Below the pieces are notes generated by a model, which saw only the letters and a list, made by a program, of their open reading frames with translations, had not been told where the DNA came from and searched no databases. DNA of 64,000 nucleotides, taken from the NCBI RefSeq assembly GCF_004765815.2, contig NZ_ML974127.1:1032927-1096926 (forward strand), given 5' to 3'. The translations under genes were made by a program, and so were the position numbers. How positions within the stretch are numbered: position 1 is the stretch's first letter; each line of letters opens with the position of its first letter. The stretch comes from Halorussus salinus. GTDB lineage: Archaea > Halobacteriota > Halobacteria > Halobacteriales > Haladaptataceae. Positions 15,706 to 24,538 of this stretch are shown here, one piece after another.

Positions 15706-16829
15706 CGTTCGGTCGCCACTCGGTCGGTGGCGTCCGACCGCTGTTCGGCGAAGGTCAGCGACTCGCCGGTCTCGGGGTCGAAGTAGTGAAGCTTCGACCG
15801 GTCGAACTCGATTCGTATCTCCTCGCCGACCGCGACCTCCTCGTCGGGTGCGACCGAAGCGTTCATCGACCGGTCGTCGCCGACGGTGAGTTCGAGGACG
15901 GTCTTCTCGCCCTGCGGTTCGACCACCTCGACCGTCGCGGGGTAGCCCCGCTGGGCGACCGAGACGTTCTCCGGACGGACCCCGAGCGCGACCCGCTCGC
16001 CGACGCGATGCTCGACCTTCGACCGATGGCCTTCCGGAATCTCGTGTTCGAAGCCGCCGTAATCGACGACGAGTCCGCCCTCGCGCTGGCGCAGGTCGCC
16101 TTCGAGGAAGTTCATCGACGGACTCCCGAGGAAGTCCGCGACGAACATGTTCCGCGGATTGGCGTAGACGAACGTCGGTTCCCCGACCTGCTGAATCTCC
16201 CCGGCGTCCATCACGGCGATCTGGTCGGCGAGGGTCATCGCCTCTATCTGGTCGTGCGTGACGTAGACGGTGGTCGTGTCGAGTTCCTCGTGGAGTTTGT
16301 TGAGTTCCGCGCGCATCTGGACCCGCAACTTGGCGTCGAGGTTCGAGAGCGGTTCGTCCATCAGGAACACGTCGGGGTCCCGGACGATGGCCCGGCCCAG
16401 CGCGACGCGCTGTTGCTGGCCGCCCGACAGTTCCGATGGCTTGCGGTCGAGTAGCTCCTCTATCTGGAGGAGTTGCGCGGCGTCGGCCACGCGCTCCTCG
16501 ATGACCTCGTCGTCGGTGCCCTGCTGTTCGAGGCCGAACCGCATGTTCTCCTCGACCGACTTGTGCGGGTACAGCGCGTAGTTCTGGAACACCATCGCGA
16601 TGTCGCGCTCGTAGGCCCGCCGGTCGTTGACGATCTCCTCGCCGATGGAGATGGTTCCGTCGGTCGCGCGTTCCAGTCCCGCGACGAGTCGTAGGGTCGT
16701 CGTCTTGCCACACCCCGACGGTCCCACGAGGACCGTGAAACTCTCGTCGGGGATGTCGAGCGAGACGTGATCGACCGCGACCACGTCCTCGAACTCCTTG
16801 ACCAGTTCGTCGAGTGTTACTTCAGCCAT
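15702..16829 (-). CDS. carbohydrate ABC importer ATP-binding protein (MalK/UgpC type)
   Basis: Drives import of a sugar or related solute. The 375 residues hold Walker A (GPSGCGKTTTLR), Q-loop (FQNYALYPH), signature (LSGGQQQRVALGRAI), Walker B (VFLMDEPLSNLDAKL) and the switch His (YVTHDQIEAMTL), then a C-terminal TOBE/OB region (about 240-360) as in MalK. It is the fourth gene of the minus-strand operon, 10 bases after the second permease. In archaea one such ATPase may serve several importers. The substrate is not predictable from the ATPase. Confidence 0.94.
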   Translation of the reverse strand: MAEVTLDELVKEFEDVVAVDHVSLDIPDESFTVLVGPSGCGKTTTLRLVAGLERATDGTISIGEEIVNDRRAYERDIAMVFQNYALYPHKSVEENMRFGLEQQGTDDEVIEERVADAAQLLQIEELLDRKPSELSGGQQQRVALGRAIVRDPDVFLMDEPLSNLDAKLRVQMRAELNKLHEELDTTTVYVTHDQIEAMTLADQIAVMDAGEIQQVGEPTFVYANPRNMFVADFLGSPSMNFLEGDLRQREGGLVVDYGGFEHEIPEGHRSKVEHRVGERVALGVRPENVSVAQRGYPATVEVVEPQGEKTVLELTVGDDRSMNASVAPDEEVAVGEEIRIEFDRSKLHYFDPETGESLTFAEQRSDATDRVATER

Positions 16830-16839
16830 GTGTAGCTCC

Positions 16840-17760
16840 TCATTCTTTGACGGCTCCTTGGGTCAGTCCGCTGACGATGTACCGCTGGAAGAACAGTCCG
16901 AACAGGATGCCCGGCAGGGCCGCTATCATCCCGCCCGCGGCCAGATGTGCCCAGTCTACGAAGTCGTCGGCGACGAACAGCGAGACGGCGATGGGTAGCG
17001 TCTGGGCCTGCTCGGACGAGGTAAGCACGAGCGCGAAGACGAACTCGTTCCACGAGAAGATGAACGCCAGAATCGCGGTGGCCGCGATACCGGGCTTGGC
17101 GACCGGGAGGATTATCTTCACGAATCCCTCCCACGTCGAACACCCATCGACCTTCGCCTGCTCGTCCAAGCTCTCGGGCACCCCGTCGAAGTAGTTCTTC
17201 ATTATCCACACCGCGAACGGCAGATTGAAGAACGTGTACGTCAGGATGAGCGCGACCTTGGTGTCGTAGAGGCTCCCCGTCAGACCACCGACGAGCGGCG
17301 GGTCCGACATGATGGCGAAGAACGGGACGATGAGCGCGATGGGCGGAATCATCCGGGCCGCGACGATAGAGAGGAGCAACGCCTTGTTCCCGAGGAAGTC
17401 GTACCGCGAGAACGTGTAGCCCGAGACGGTCCCGAGAGAGACGACGACGACGGTCGTGACGCTCGCCACCACGAGGCTGTTGAAGGTGTACAGCTCGAAC
17501 GGGCGATTGGCGAAGATTTCGACGTAGTTGGAAATCGTCGGTTCGGTCGGGAAAAACGTCACTGGGAGGTTGATGACCGCGCCGGACGGTTTCAGGCTCG
17601 TGATGAAGATGTAGTAGATGGGGAACCACACCACGAACACGTACAGCCCCAGCAGTCCGTAGGCGACCAGTCGCTCGCGGACGACGCTGGGCCACTCGTT
17701 GTCGGTGTCGAGTCCGAAGCTATCCTGCAGTCGGTCTAGATACGAGGTTTTCGTACTCAT
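16840..17760 (-). CDS. carbohydrate ABC importer permease (MalG type)
   Basis: A 306-residue membrane protein with six helices and the EAA loop that docks on the ATPase (ESLDEQAKVDGCSTWEGFVKIILPVAKPG). The first helix (LLGLYVFVVWFPIYYIFITSL) and the following periplasm-like loop fit MalG-type permeases. It overlaps the MalF-type gene by four bases. Together they would form the heterodimeric pore for the Tat-exported binding protein encoded upstream. Confidence 0.92.
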   Translation of the reverse strand: MSTKTSYLDRLQDSFGLDTDNEWPSVVRERLVAYGLLGLYVFVVWFPIYYIFITSLKPSGAVINLPVTFFPTEPTISNYVEIFANRPFELYTFNSLVVASVTTVVVVSLGTVSGYTFSRYDFLGNKALLLSIVAARMIPPIALIVPFFAIMSDPPLVGGLTGSLYDTKVALILTYTFFNLPFAVWIMKNYFDGVPESLDEQAKVDGCSTWEGFVKIILPVAKPGIAATAILAFIFSWNEFVFALVLTSSEQAQTLPIAVSLFVADDFVDWAHLAAGGMIAALPGILFGLFFQRYIVSGLTQGAVKE

Positions 17761-18683
17761 GTTTCGTAGGGAGATTCACCGAAGACGCTGTACAGCACGG
17801 CGACGATGGCGAACGTGACCGCGAGGAGTACGACGCCGAGCGCCGCGCCCTGTCCGGGCGTGTTGAACACCATCGCGGTCCGGTAGAGCCACGAGGCCCA
17901 CACCTCGGTCGCTTTCCCCGGACCGCCTTGGGTCATGACCCAGACGAGGTCCAGCGCCCGGATGTCGAAGATGATGCGAATCGTGAGCGCGACCAGAATC
18001 GACGGCTTGAGGAACGGGTAGGTGACGTTCCAGAACCGCGACCACCGGCTCGCGCCGTCAACCTCCGCCGCGTCGTACAGTTGTTCGGGCACGTTCTGGA
18101 GACCCGCCAGCAGGATGATGATGATGAACGGCGTGAACACCCACACGTCCGCGATGATGAGCGCCATCATCGCCAGCGTCCCGTCCGAGAGGAACGCGAT
18201 GCGTTCGGCGATAACGTCCAGTCTGAGTAGCACGGCGTTGATGGCACCGTACTGGGTTTGGAACATCCAGCGCCACATCAGCCCGCTCATCACGTACGGG
18301 AGTATCCACGGCACGATGACCGCGGTCCGCAACCACCCGCGGCCTTTCAGGTCCTTGTCTAACAGCGTGGCGATACCCAGTCCGAGCAGGAACGAGATGG
18401 AGACGCTGAACCCCACGTAGACGATGGTGTTCCACGTGAAGTTGGCGAACTCCGCGTTCAGCACGCCGAACGGCCCGTCGCCCAACAGCAGGTCCGTGAA
18501 GTTCGCCAGCCCGACGAAGCTCCGCTGGCCGGTGATGGGGTCCACGAAGAACAGGCTGGACCAGAATAGCTGCAGCGTCGGATAGACGATGATGGCGGCT
18601 ATCCAGAGCAGTGTAGGTCCGAGCGTGAGCGGGACGAACAGGCGGTCGAGGGTCCGTCGTATCCCTTGGCTACTAGTTGACAT
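17757..18683 (-). CDS. carbohydrate ABC importer permease (MalF type)
   Basis: A 308-residue permease with six helices, the EAA loop EQLYDAAEVDGASRWSRFWNVTYPFLKPS and the typical early segment LFWSSLFFVDPITGQRSFVGLANFTDLL. It sits 24 bases after the binding-protein gene and overlaps the second permease. Gene order (binding protein, MalF, MalG, ATPase) is the standard CUT1 importer order, and CUT1 systems usually move oligosaccharides or glycerol phosphates. The substrate remains inferred only at class level. Confidence 0.92.
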   Translation of the reverse strand: MSTSSQGIRRTLDRLFVPLTLGPTLLWIAAIIVYPTLQLFWSSLFFVDPITGQRSFVGLANFTDLLLGDGPFGVLNAEFANFTWNTIVYVGFSVSISFLLGLGIATLLDKDLKGRGWLRTAVIVPWILPYVMSGLMWRWMFQTQYGAINAVLLRLDVIAERIAFLSDGTLAMMALIIADVWVFTPFIIIILLAGLQNVPEQLYDAAEVDGASRWSRFWNVTYPFLKPSILVALTIRIIFDIRALDLVWVMTQGGPGKATEVWASWLYRTAMVFNTPGQGAALGVVLLAVTFAIVAVLYSVFGESPYET

Positions 18684-18707
18684 GAAATATCGAGTGGCGA
18701 GGCGGCG

Positions 18708-19964
18708 CTATCCGAGGACGCCGATGCGCTCGTAGAGTGCCTGCACCTGCTCTTGGGCGCTCTGGAGCGCGGCCTGTGGCTCCTTCTCGCCGAGGAACGC
18801 CTGCGTGGTCTGGTTCGAGAGTATCTCGTCCACCCGCGGTTGGGCGAGGTACGTCTCGCTCCGCGCGTTTTCGAGGTTGTACCGCTGGGCGTCGAGCCAG
18901 TCGCTCGGGTACTTCTCCCGAATCTCGGTGTCATCGTAGACCGACGGCACCGGCGCGGGGTTGCCCTCGACCAGCATGTCGGTCTTGCACGACTGGGTCG
19001 TACTCATGAACCGCGCGAACTGACGGGCCGCGTCCTTGTTCTGCGAGAACGCCGAGACGCTGACGCCGTTGGTGTCTTGGAACGTCGTGTTGGACGCGGG
19101 ACCCTGCGGCGGCCGGGCGACGCCGAGGCGGTCGGAACTCCACCCTTCCGAGAGCGCCCGCGGACCCAGCGGCGTCCACGATTCGACCATCGCGAGGTTC
19201 CCGCCGACGAACGAGTCGCCGACGCCGCCCTCGCCCATGCTCTGGAGTCCGTCGGGAATCGCGTTCTGCTCGCGGAGCGGCAGGATGAAGTCGGTGAACA
19301 CCGACTGGCCCGCGTCGCCCGCGAACACCGGTTCGTCGTTGTCGTTGAACAGTTGCCCACCGGCCTGATAGAGGAACTGCTTGAACGTGAACACGTCCTT
19401 GTTCCCCCACGTGAACGCGAAGCCGGACTTCTGGTCGTTCGAGAGCTGTGCCGCCATGTCGATGGTCTCCTGCCAGTTGCTCGGCGGCGACTCGATCCCC
19501 TGCTCGGACAGGTACTGCTGGTCGTAGAGGAAGGTCCCCCACTTGCCGATCTGCGGTGCCATGTACACCTGCCCGTCGAACGTGACGAGGTTCCGGAGAC
19601 TCTCCGGGAACTTGCTCATGTGGTCGTCACCCAACTGTAGCGGCGCGACGTACTGGGCGGACACGAAGTCCGACAGCCACCACGTCGGCCCGTTGAACGC
19701 GTCCACCTCGCTGCTCTCGTTTCGCCACTGCGTGATGAGCGAGGTCTTGAGGTTCTGCCACGGCACCTCGTTGACGTTGACCGTGATGCCGGTCTCGTCT
19801 TCGAACCGACTGATGTTCTCGGCGGTCCCCGGATCGAATTCGAGGCTCCCGGCGTTGTAGTACGTGATCGATTGGTTCTGTGCCAGTGCGGACCCGCTTC
19901 CGAGGACACCGGCCACACCCGTTGCTCCAGTCGCTTTCAAGAATCGCCTACGTGTCTGTTTCAT
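18708..19964 (-). CDS. Tat-exported sugar-binding protein of the ABC importer
   Basis: A 418-residue family 1 extracellular solute-binding protein. The ATG at 19964 gives MKQTRRRFLKATGATGVAGV, a clear twin-arginine signal; a TTG four codons upstream is less likely. The signal ends GSGSALAQNQ with an Ala-x-Ala site and no lipobox Cys, so unlike most haloarchaeal binding proteins this one would be released or held otherwise. Aromatic residues suited to sugar stacking are seen (GPTWWLSDF, IGKWGTFLYD, ESWTPLGPR). It is the first gene of the importer operon. Confidence 0.9.
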   Translation of the reverse strand: MKQTRRRFLKATGATGVAGVLGSGSALAQNQSITYYNAGSLEFDPGTAENISRFEDETGITVNVNEVPWQNLKTSLITQWRNESSEVDAFNGPTWWLSDFVSAQYVAPLQLGDDHMSKFPESLRNLVTFDGQVYMAPQIGKWGTFLYDQQYLSEQGIESPPSNWQETIDMAAQLSNDQKSGFAFTWGNKDVFTFKQFLYQAGGQLFNDNDEPVFAGDAGQSVFTDFILPLREQNAIPDGLQSMGEGGVGDSFVGGNLAMVESWTPLGPRALSEGWSSDRLGVARPPQGPASNTTFQDTNGVSVSAFSQNKDAARQFARFMSTTQSCKTDMLVEGNPAPVPSVYDDTEIREKYPSDWLDAQRYNLENARSETYLAQPRVDEILSNQTTQAFLGEKEPQAALQSAQEQVQALYERIGVLG

Positions 19965-20164
19965 GGATTCCCCCAAATCCCGATTCTCGGTTCGTGACCA
20001 TCGTTGTTAATACTCACGGTCAATGTCAACATCAAACGTGAAAATTTTCCGCGCGAATCGCCCCGGCCGATTAATGCTATTAATTATCATGTTATATTCG
20101 ACGGTCGGCAAATACTGACTGTCACATCGAAGCTTTATATGCACAGGTCCGTTCTCCACTGCAC
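19965..20164. promoter_or_regulatory. divergent promoter region of the importer operon and aminotransferase
   Basis: A 200-base A/T-rich gap. On the plus strand GCTTTATATGCAC (about 20131-20143) is a strong TATA box 22-34 bases before the aminotransferase ATG, fitting a leaderless message. On the minus strand GAGTATTAACAACG (about 20003-20016) is the best box for the importer operon, leaving a short leader of roughly 15-20 bases that includes GGGGGA close to the start. The middle (20070-20100) is A/T-rich with no clear symmetric operator. Confidence 0.5.
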
Positions 20165-21322
20165 ATGGTATCGGAGCGCGCGACGCGAACGACCCCGTTC
20201 GCCGCGATGGACGTTCTCGAACGGGCCAACCGCATGGACGACGTGGTACATCTCGAAGTGGGCGAGCCGGATTTCGACACTCCGGCGGCAGTCACCGATG
20301 CGGCAGTCGCGGCGCTCCGAGCAGGCGAAACCGGCTACACCTCCTCGAAGGGGAAACCGGAACTGCGGCGCGCCATCGCCGACTACTACGACCGGCGCTA
20401 CGGCGTGGACGTGTCGCCCGAGCGCATCGTGGTGACCTCCGGGTCGTCGCCTGCGCTCCTGCTGGCGTTCTCGACGCTGGTGGACCCCGGCGACGAAGTG
20501 GTACTGACCGACCCCTACTACGCCTGCTACCCGAACTTCGTCCGCCAGACCGGCGGGCGCATCTCGACGGTCCCGCTGTCGGCCGACGAGGGATTCCGCC
20601 CGAGCGTGGACGCGTTCGCGCGCACGGTGACTTCCGAAACGGAAGCACTCCTGCTCAACTCGCCCGCGAACCCGACCGGCGCGGTACTCGACGGTTCGAC
20701 CCTCGACGAACTCGTCTCCGTCGCCGACCGGGCCGACGCCACGGTGGTCTCCGACGAGGTGTACCACGGCCTGACCTACGAGGGCGAGGACCACACCGTC
20801 TTGGAGTACACCGACGACGCCTTCGTCGTAGACGGCTTCTCCAAGCGATTCGCCATGACGGGGTGGCGACTCGGCTGGATGGTCGCGCCCGAGGAGTACG
20901 TCGGTCACGTCAACCGTATCGCCCAGAACACGCTCATCTGCGCGCCGAACTTCGTCCAGTCGGGCGGCGTCGCGGCGCTCGAATCCGGCGACGACTTCTT
21001 GGACGACGTTCGGGAGACGTATCGGGAGCGCCGGGACCTCCTCGTGAGCGAAGTCGAGGACTGGGGGCTGAGCATGGGGTACACGCCGGGCGGCGCGTAC
21101 TACCTGCTGGTGGACGTGAGCGACCTGCCGGGCGACGCGTTCGACGCCGCCGACTTCCTCCTCGAAGACGCGGGCGTGGCGATGACGCCCGGTCCGGACT
21201 TCGGGACCAACGCCGAGGAGTGCCTGCGAATCTCCTACGCCAACAGCGCCGAGCGACTGGTCGAGGCGTCCGAGCGCGTCCAGCGGGCGCTCGACAGCGT
21301 GGAGATTCCGACGGCCGACTGA
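20165..21322 (+). CDS. pyridoxal phosphate aminotransferase (class I/II)
   Basis: Cytoplasmic PLP enzyme of the aspartate aminotransferase superfamily, 385 residues. Visible landmarks: GETGYTSSKGKPELRRAIADYY near the N-terminus, the PLP-phosphate contact TSGSSPALLLAF, the NSPANPTGAVL loop with the PLP-contacting Asn, SDEVYHGLTYEG, and the Schiff-base lysine in DGFSKRFAMTGWRLGWMVAP. The C-terminal RISYANS supplies the substrate carboxylate arginine. The nearby Lrp-family regulator gene (convergent) suits an amino acid enzyme. The preferred amino acid cannot be set by sight. Confidence 0.9.
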   Translation: MVSERATRTTPFAAMDVLERANRMDDVVHLEVGEPDFDTPAAVTDAAVAALRAGETGYTSSKGKPELRRAIADYYDRRYGVDVSPERIVVTSGSSPALLLAFSTLVDPGDEVVLTDPYYACYPNFVRQTGGRISTVPLSADEGFRPSVDAFARTVTSETEALLLNSPANPTGAVLDGSTLDELVSVADRADATVVSDEVYHGLTYEGEDHTVLEYTDDAFVVDGFSKRFAMTGWRLGWMVAPEEYVGHVNRIAQNTLICAPNFVQSGGVAALESGDDFLDDVRETYRERRDLLVSEVEDWGLSMGYTPGGAYYLLVDVSDLPGDAFDAADFLLEDAGVAMTPGPDFGTNAEECLRISYANSAERLVEASERVQRALDSVEIPTAD

Positions 21323-21626
21323 GCCATCCAGCGGGGCATTTAGGACACGTTCCTATTTTGTAGAAATAGGTAGAGGATTCTTAGAAAATTGTACAGCGAT
21401 TGTTCGTCTCGGCGCGTGCGGGCGCGACCGCTCGCGGGTCGTGGTGCGGCGCGGGCGGTGCTGTTGGCGGTGTGATCGGCGTCGGCAACCGTGCGGTTCG
21501 CGGTAGCTGTGCCGTTTGCTGTACGGTCGTCGTACGTCACGGTGAGTTCGACAAATTCACGCCTCACGTCCTCACCTGCAACTCTGACCGGAGAACGAAT
21601 CACCACCCGGCCACCGACGAACCGGC
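21323..21626. repeat. gap with a piece of a dispersed intergenic repeat
   Basis: This 304-base gap lies between convergent genes. At 21410-21433 it holds 24 bases identical to 60014-60037 (CGGCGCGTGCGGGCGCGACC and the next four), followed by GCGGTGCTGT-like sequence that also recurs near 60123. An open frame on the minus strand here has no start context and looks like chance. I see no gene. Confidence 0.55.
21352..21370 (+). terminator. hairpin after the aminotransferase gene
   Basis: CCTATTT (21352-21358) and AAATAGG (21364-21370) are perfect complements with a 5-base loop, 30 bases past the aminotransferase stop and between two convergent genes. No long T-run follows directly, so termination is a guess from position; the stem itself is plain. 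Confidence 0.4.
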
Positions 21627-22055
21627 TTACTTCAGACGTTCTTGTAGGAACGACGGGTGGGCCGCGGTCACGCCGTCGATGTCCAGCATCTTCTCGCTGA
21701 TAACGTCGCCCACGGCGTCGCCGTCCGCCGCGCGGACTTCCGCCATGAGCATGTGGTCGCCCGACGAGGAGTACAGCGTCTCCACCTCGTCCAGCGCCTT
21801 CAGGTCGCGGGTCGCCTCGACGTACTTCTCGCTGGCCACGTCCATCCCCACGAGCGCGATAGACTTGCTAGAGAGCTTCTTCGGGTCGATTTCCGCAGAG
21901 TAGCCGACGATGACGCCCTCGTCTTCGAGTTTCTCGATGTACTTGCGGACCGTGGGCTTCGAGACGTTCGCCCGGTCGGCGATTTCCGCGTAGGACGCTT
22001 GGGCGTCCTCTTCGAGGACCGAGAGGATTCGGTCCTCCGTTGACTGTGTACTCAT
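21627..22055 (-). CDS. Lrp/AsnC family transcriptional regulator
   Basis: A 142-residue regulator: N-terminal helix-turn-helix (EDAQASYAEIADRANVSKPTVRKYIEKLEDEGVI) and a C-terminal RAM/AsnC ligand-binding and oligomerisation domain (about 65-140; SIALVGMDVASEKYV, SSSGDHMLMAEVRAADGD). Members sense amino acids and control amino acid or nitrogen metabolism; haloarchaea have many. It is convergent with the aminotransferase and divergent from a small lipoprotein gene. The upstream minus-strand sequence has a TTCC-N5-GGAA symmetric site (22089-22101), a possible autoregulation site. Confidence 0.9.
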   Translation of the reverse strand: MSTQSTEDRILSVLEEDAQASYAEIADRANVSKPTVRKYIEKLEDEGVIVGYSAEIDPKKLSSKSIALVGMDVASEKYVEATRDLKALDEVETLYSSSGDHMLMAEVRAADGDAVGDVISEKMLDIDGVTAAHPSFLQERLK

Positions 22056-22286
22056 TACCAGTGTATTTCGGATACGGGAAAAAATACCTTCCGAATAGGA
22101 AAACGGTTCGCGTGCTGACCCAACAGTCTTTGGAGACGGGAATCGGCGGCGTACCGACGACCGACCGGCGACCGGCCGACCGTACCGGACGGAAACGGCT
22201 CGTTACCGACGCTCCTCCCGCGGCGACTCGTCGCGTTGCTCCGTGACGGCCACCCGCCTTTTCCGCGCCGACGGGGTAACGGGTCC

Positions 22287-22523
22287 ATGGCACGACGCTC
22301 GCGCAGACGATTCCTACAGGTCTCGGTCGCCGGACTCGCCGCCGGTCTCGCGGGGTGCGGGATGCCCGGCGGTGGCGAAGACGGTGACGGAGGCGGAGAA
22401 AATGGCGAAGAAGGCGAAAGCGGAGACGGTGGTGAAGGCGGAGAGGGCGGCGAAGGAGGCGAGAGCGGCGAGGAGGACGAGGAAAGTGACGCGCTCGGCG
22501 GCGGGGGCGACGAAGACGGGTAA
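22287..22523 (+). CDS. small Tat lipoprotein with Gly/Glu low-complexity tail
   Basis: A 78-residue protein: twin-arginine start MARRSRRRFLQVSVAGLAAG, lipobox LAGC with Cys at about 25, then a tail made almost wholly of Gly, Glu, Asp and Ser. The signal and lipobox are intact, so an exported, lipid-anchored acidic peptide is predicted. The tail is encoded by GGNGAN-type tandem codons and could be a decayed or slippage-expanded remnant of a larger lipoprotein. It converges on another lipoprotein gene 29 bases away. Real expression is uncertain. Confidence 0.5.
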   Translation: MARRSRRRFLQVSVAGLAAGLAGCGMPGGGEDGDGGGENGEEGESGDGGEGGEGGEGGESGEEDEESDALGGGGDEDG

Positions 22524-22552
22524 CTCGCCGCGCCGGACTACGGGACCGACGG

Positions 22553-23461
22553 CTAGTACTGGACCGGGGTAGCGGTAATCGTCGCGAACCGGCCGTCTCG
22601 CTCGGAACCGGTGACCTCCTCGACGGTCGGGCCGAGACCCTCCTCGATGGCTGTCAGTGCCTCGGCGGTCAGGTCCTCGGCCGTCTCGAACGCGTAGACC
22701 CACGTCGCGGTGTCCGACGACAGACCCTCTCTGGAGAGGCCCCAGAGTTTGATGGCGTCGTCGTCGATTTCTCCGCCGGTCGGCGGGCCGTACTGCCCGG
22801 TGACGAGGCCGCGGTCGGGGAGTCGGCGGAACACGCGGGTGAAATCGGGCTCTACCTGTTCGAGTCGCTGTCGCTTCCCCAGTCGCGTGTCTATCCACTT
22901 CCGGAGGTCGGACCCGGCGAGGAGGGCGTCGTCGCCGACGGCCACCTCGATGCCGGTCTCGGTTTGTTCCGCGAGGACGTACTCCTCGTACTCGCCGGTC
23001 CGCTCGTGGTCGGGGGACTCCTCGATGCGGTCGGTCAGCGACGCGGCGTCGAACGACCCGAGGTGGACGACGTTACCCGACTGAACGAGGTGGCCGTCGA
23101 AACTGTCGCGAGAGAGGTCCAGAAACGAGACGCGGCCGCCTTTGACGTACGACTCGGCGTAGCCTCCCACGTAATCGAAGCGATGGTTGCTGTTGGGTAT
23201 CGTGCTGTAATCGGTGAGCCACTTACGGAACGCCGCGACCTCGTCCCACGCGACCGTCGGCGCGCGGTCCTCGGACTCGGCGGTCGTCCGTTCGGAGTCG
23301 GACTCGGTAACCGCGGTCGTCGGGTCGTCGTCCGTCGTCGGGACGCCGGTCGTCGTGGAACTGCCGGAGTCGGCTTCGCGCTCGGAGGTTCCGGTACAGC
23401 CAGCGAGGGCGACGGCGACGCTGGCGACGAAACTGCGGCGGGAGCCAATCGAGGGAGCCAT
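22553..23461 (-). CDS. lipoprotein of unknown function
   Basis: A 302-residue exported lipoprotein starting MAPSIGSRRSFVASVAVALAGC: twin Arg followed by a hydrophobic stretch and a lipobox Cys. A Thr/Ser/Asp-rich tether of about 50 residues follows, as in surface lipoproteins of haloarchaea, then a globular domain (from about 70) with WDEVAAFRKWLTDY, NHRFDYVGGY and, near the end, AFETAEDLTAEALTAIEEGL. I do not recognise the fold. The ATG at 23461 is chosen since it puts the twin-Arg signal at the very N-terminus. Confidence 0.7.
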   Translation of the reverse strand: MAPSIGSRRSFVASVAVALAGCTGTSEREADSGSSTTTGVPTTDDDPTTAVTESDSERTTAESEDRAPTVAWDEVAAFRKWLTDYSTIPNSNHRFDYVGGYAESYVKGGRVSFLDLSRDSFDGHLVQSGNVVHLGSFDAASLTDRIEESPDHERTGEYEEYVLAEQTETGIEVAVGDDALLAGSDLRKWIDTRLGKRQRLEQVEPDFTRVFRRLPDRGLVTGQYGPPTGGEIDDDAIKLWGLSREGLSSDTATWVYAFETAEDLTAEALTAIEEGLGPTVEEVTGSERDGRFATITATPVQY

Positions 23462-23600
23462 GCGTTCGGCGAGTGTTCGCAGAAACAAAGTCTCACCGCT
23501 TCGTCGTCGGTCGGTTCGCCACCGACGGGAGTCGCCGTCGAGACGCGGCGCTCACGAATCGGTCTCCAAAAAGCGAAGATCGCAGTCGGCGACGCCGAGG

Positions 23601-24536
23601 TTACTTGTGGCGGTCGAGCAGGTCGTAGCTACGCTCCCACTCGTAGTCGTCGTCGAAGTACCGCTCGGCCAGCGGCTCCTCGGGCATGTCGCCCGTGGCC
23701 TGCTTCTCCTGCTGGTAGGACGGTCGGTCCTCGTCGTGGTAGAAGCGCCCCGTCAGCACCTCACCCTCGTAGAGGGCGTCCTCGGCCTCCTGCATCATCT
23801 CCGACGCTTCGCCGCGGTCGGTGATGTCGAAGTCGTAGTCGTCGCTGTCCTGCACGTCGATGTACGGGACGTACTGCTTGGCGTCCTTGTTCCACGTCGG
23901 GCACTGCGTGAGGAAGTCCACGTGCGCGAACCCGTCGTGTTCCATCGCCTCCGTCAGAATCTCCTTCGCTTGGTTCGGGTTGACCGCCGCGGTCCGGGCG
24001 ACGTAGGAGGCCCCGGAGGTCAGCGCGAGCGACAGTGGTCGAATCGGCTGTTTCGCGCTCCCGTGAGGCTGGGTCTTCGACTTGTGGCCCTTCGGACTGG
24101 TCGGGGAGGTCTGGCCCTTCGTCAGCCCGAAGATTTCGTTGTCGAAGACGATGTAGGTCATATCGTGGTTCTCGCGGGCGGTGTGCATGAAGTGGTTCCC
24201 GCCGATGCCGTAGCCGTCGCCGTCGCCACCCGCGGCGATGACTTCGAGGTCGGGGTTGGCCATCTTCGCCGCGCGAGCGACCGGCAGCGACCGGCCGTGG
24301 ATGGAGTGGAACCCGTAGCTCTGGAAGTAGCTCGACAGCTTGCCCGAACAGCCGATACCCGTGACCAACAGGGTCTCCTCGGGCGTGCGACCGACTTCGG
24401 GCATCGCCTGCTTCAGCGCCTTCAGGACGCCGAAGTCCCCACAGCCCGGACACCACGTCGCCTGCGGTTCGATTTCGGGCGTGAACTCGTCTCGGTCTAT
24501 CTCTCGTTCTTCACCGATTGCGTTGAATGCACTCAT
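23601..24536 (-). CDS. korB: 2-oxoacid:ferredoxin oxidoreductase subunit beta
   Basis: Thiamine diphosphate subunit of the enzyme that oxidatively decarboxylates 2-oxoacids to acyl-CoA and reduces ferredoxin. The 311 residues show WCPGCGDFGVLKAL (Fe-S cysteines), GIGCSGK, the ThDP-Mg motif GGDGDGYGIGGNHF with the Asn, and a later Cys in LTQCPTWN for the single 4Fe-4S cluster. It starts two bases after korA stops, so the two form one operon. Haloarchaea use this in place of the 2-oxoacid dehydrogenase complex. Confidence 0.93.
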   Translation of the reverse strand: MSAFNAIGEEREIDRDEFTPEIEPQATWCPGCGDFGVLKALKQAMPEVGRTPEETLLVTGIGCSGKLSSYFQSYGFHSIHGRSLPVARAAKMANPDLEVIAAGGDGDGYGIGGNHFMHTARENHDMTYIVFDNEIFGLTKGQTSPTSPKGHKSKTQPHGSAKQPIRPLSLALTSGASYVARTAAVNPNQAKEILTEAMEHDGFAHVDFLTQCPTWNKDAKQYVPYIDVQDSDDYDFDITDRGEASEMMQEAEDALYEGEVLTGRFYHDEDRPSYQQEKQATGDMPEEPLAERYFDDDYEWERSYDLLDRHK

Positions 24537-24538
24537 GA

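Noticed and set aside
21340-21606. An 88-codon minus-strand frame in the gap after the aminotransferase
   Set aside because: It covers the dispersed repeat and the hairpin, has a low-complexity Thr/Ala/Arg product and no start context.
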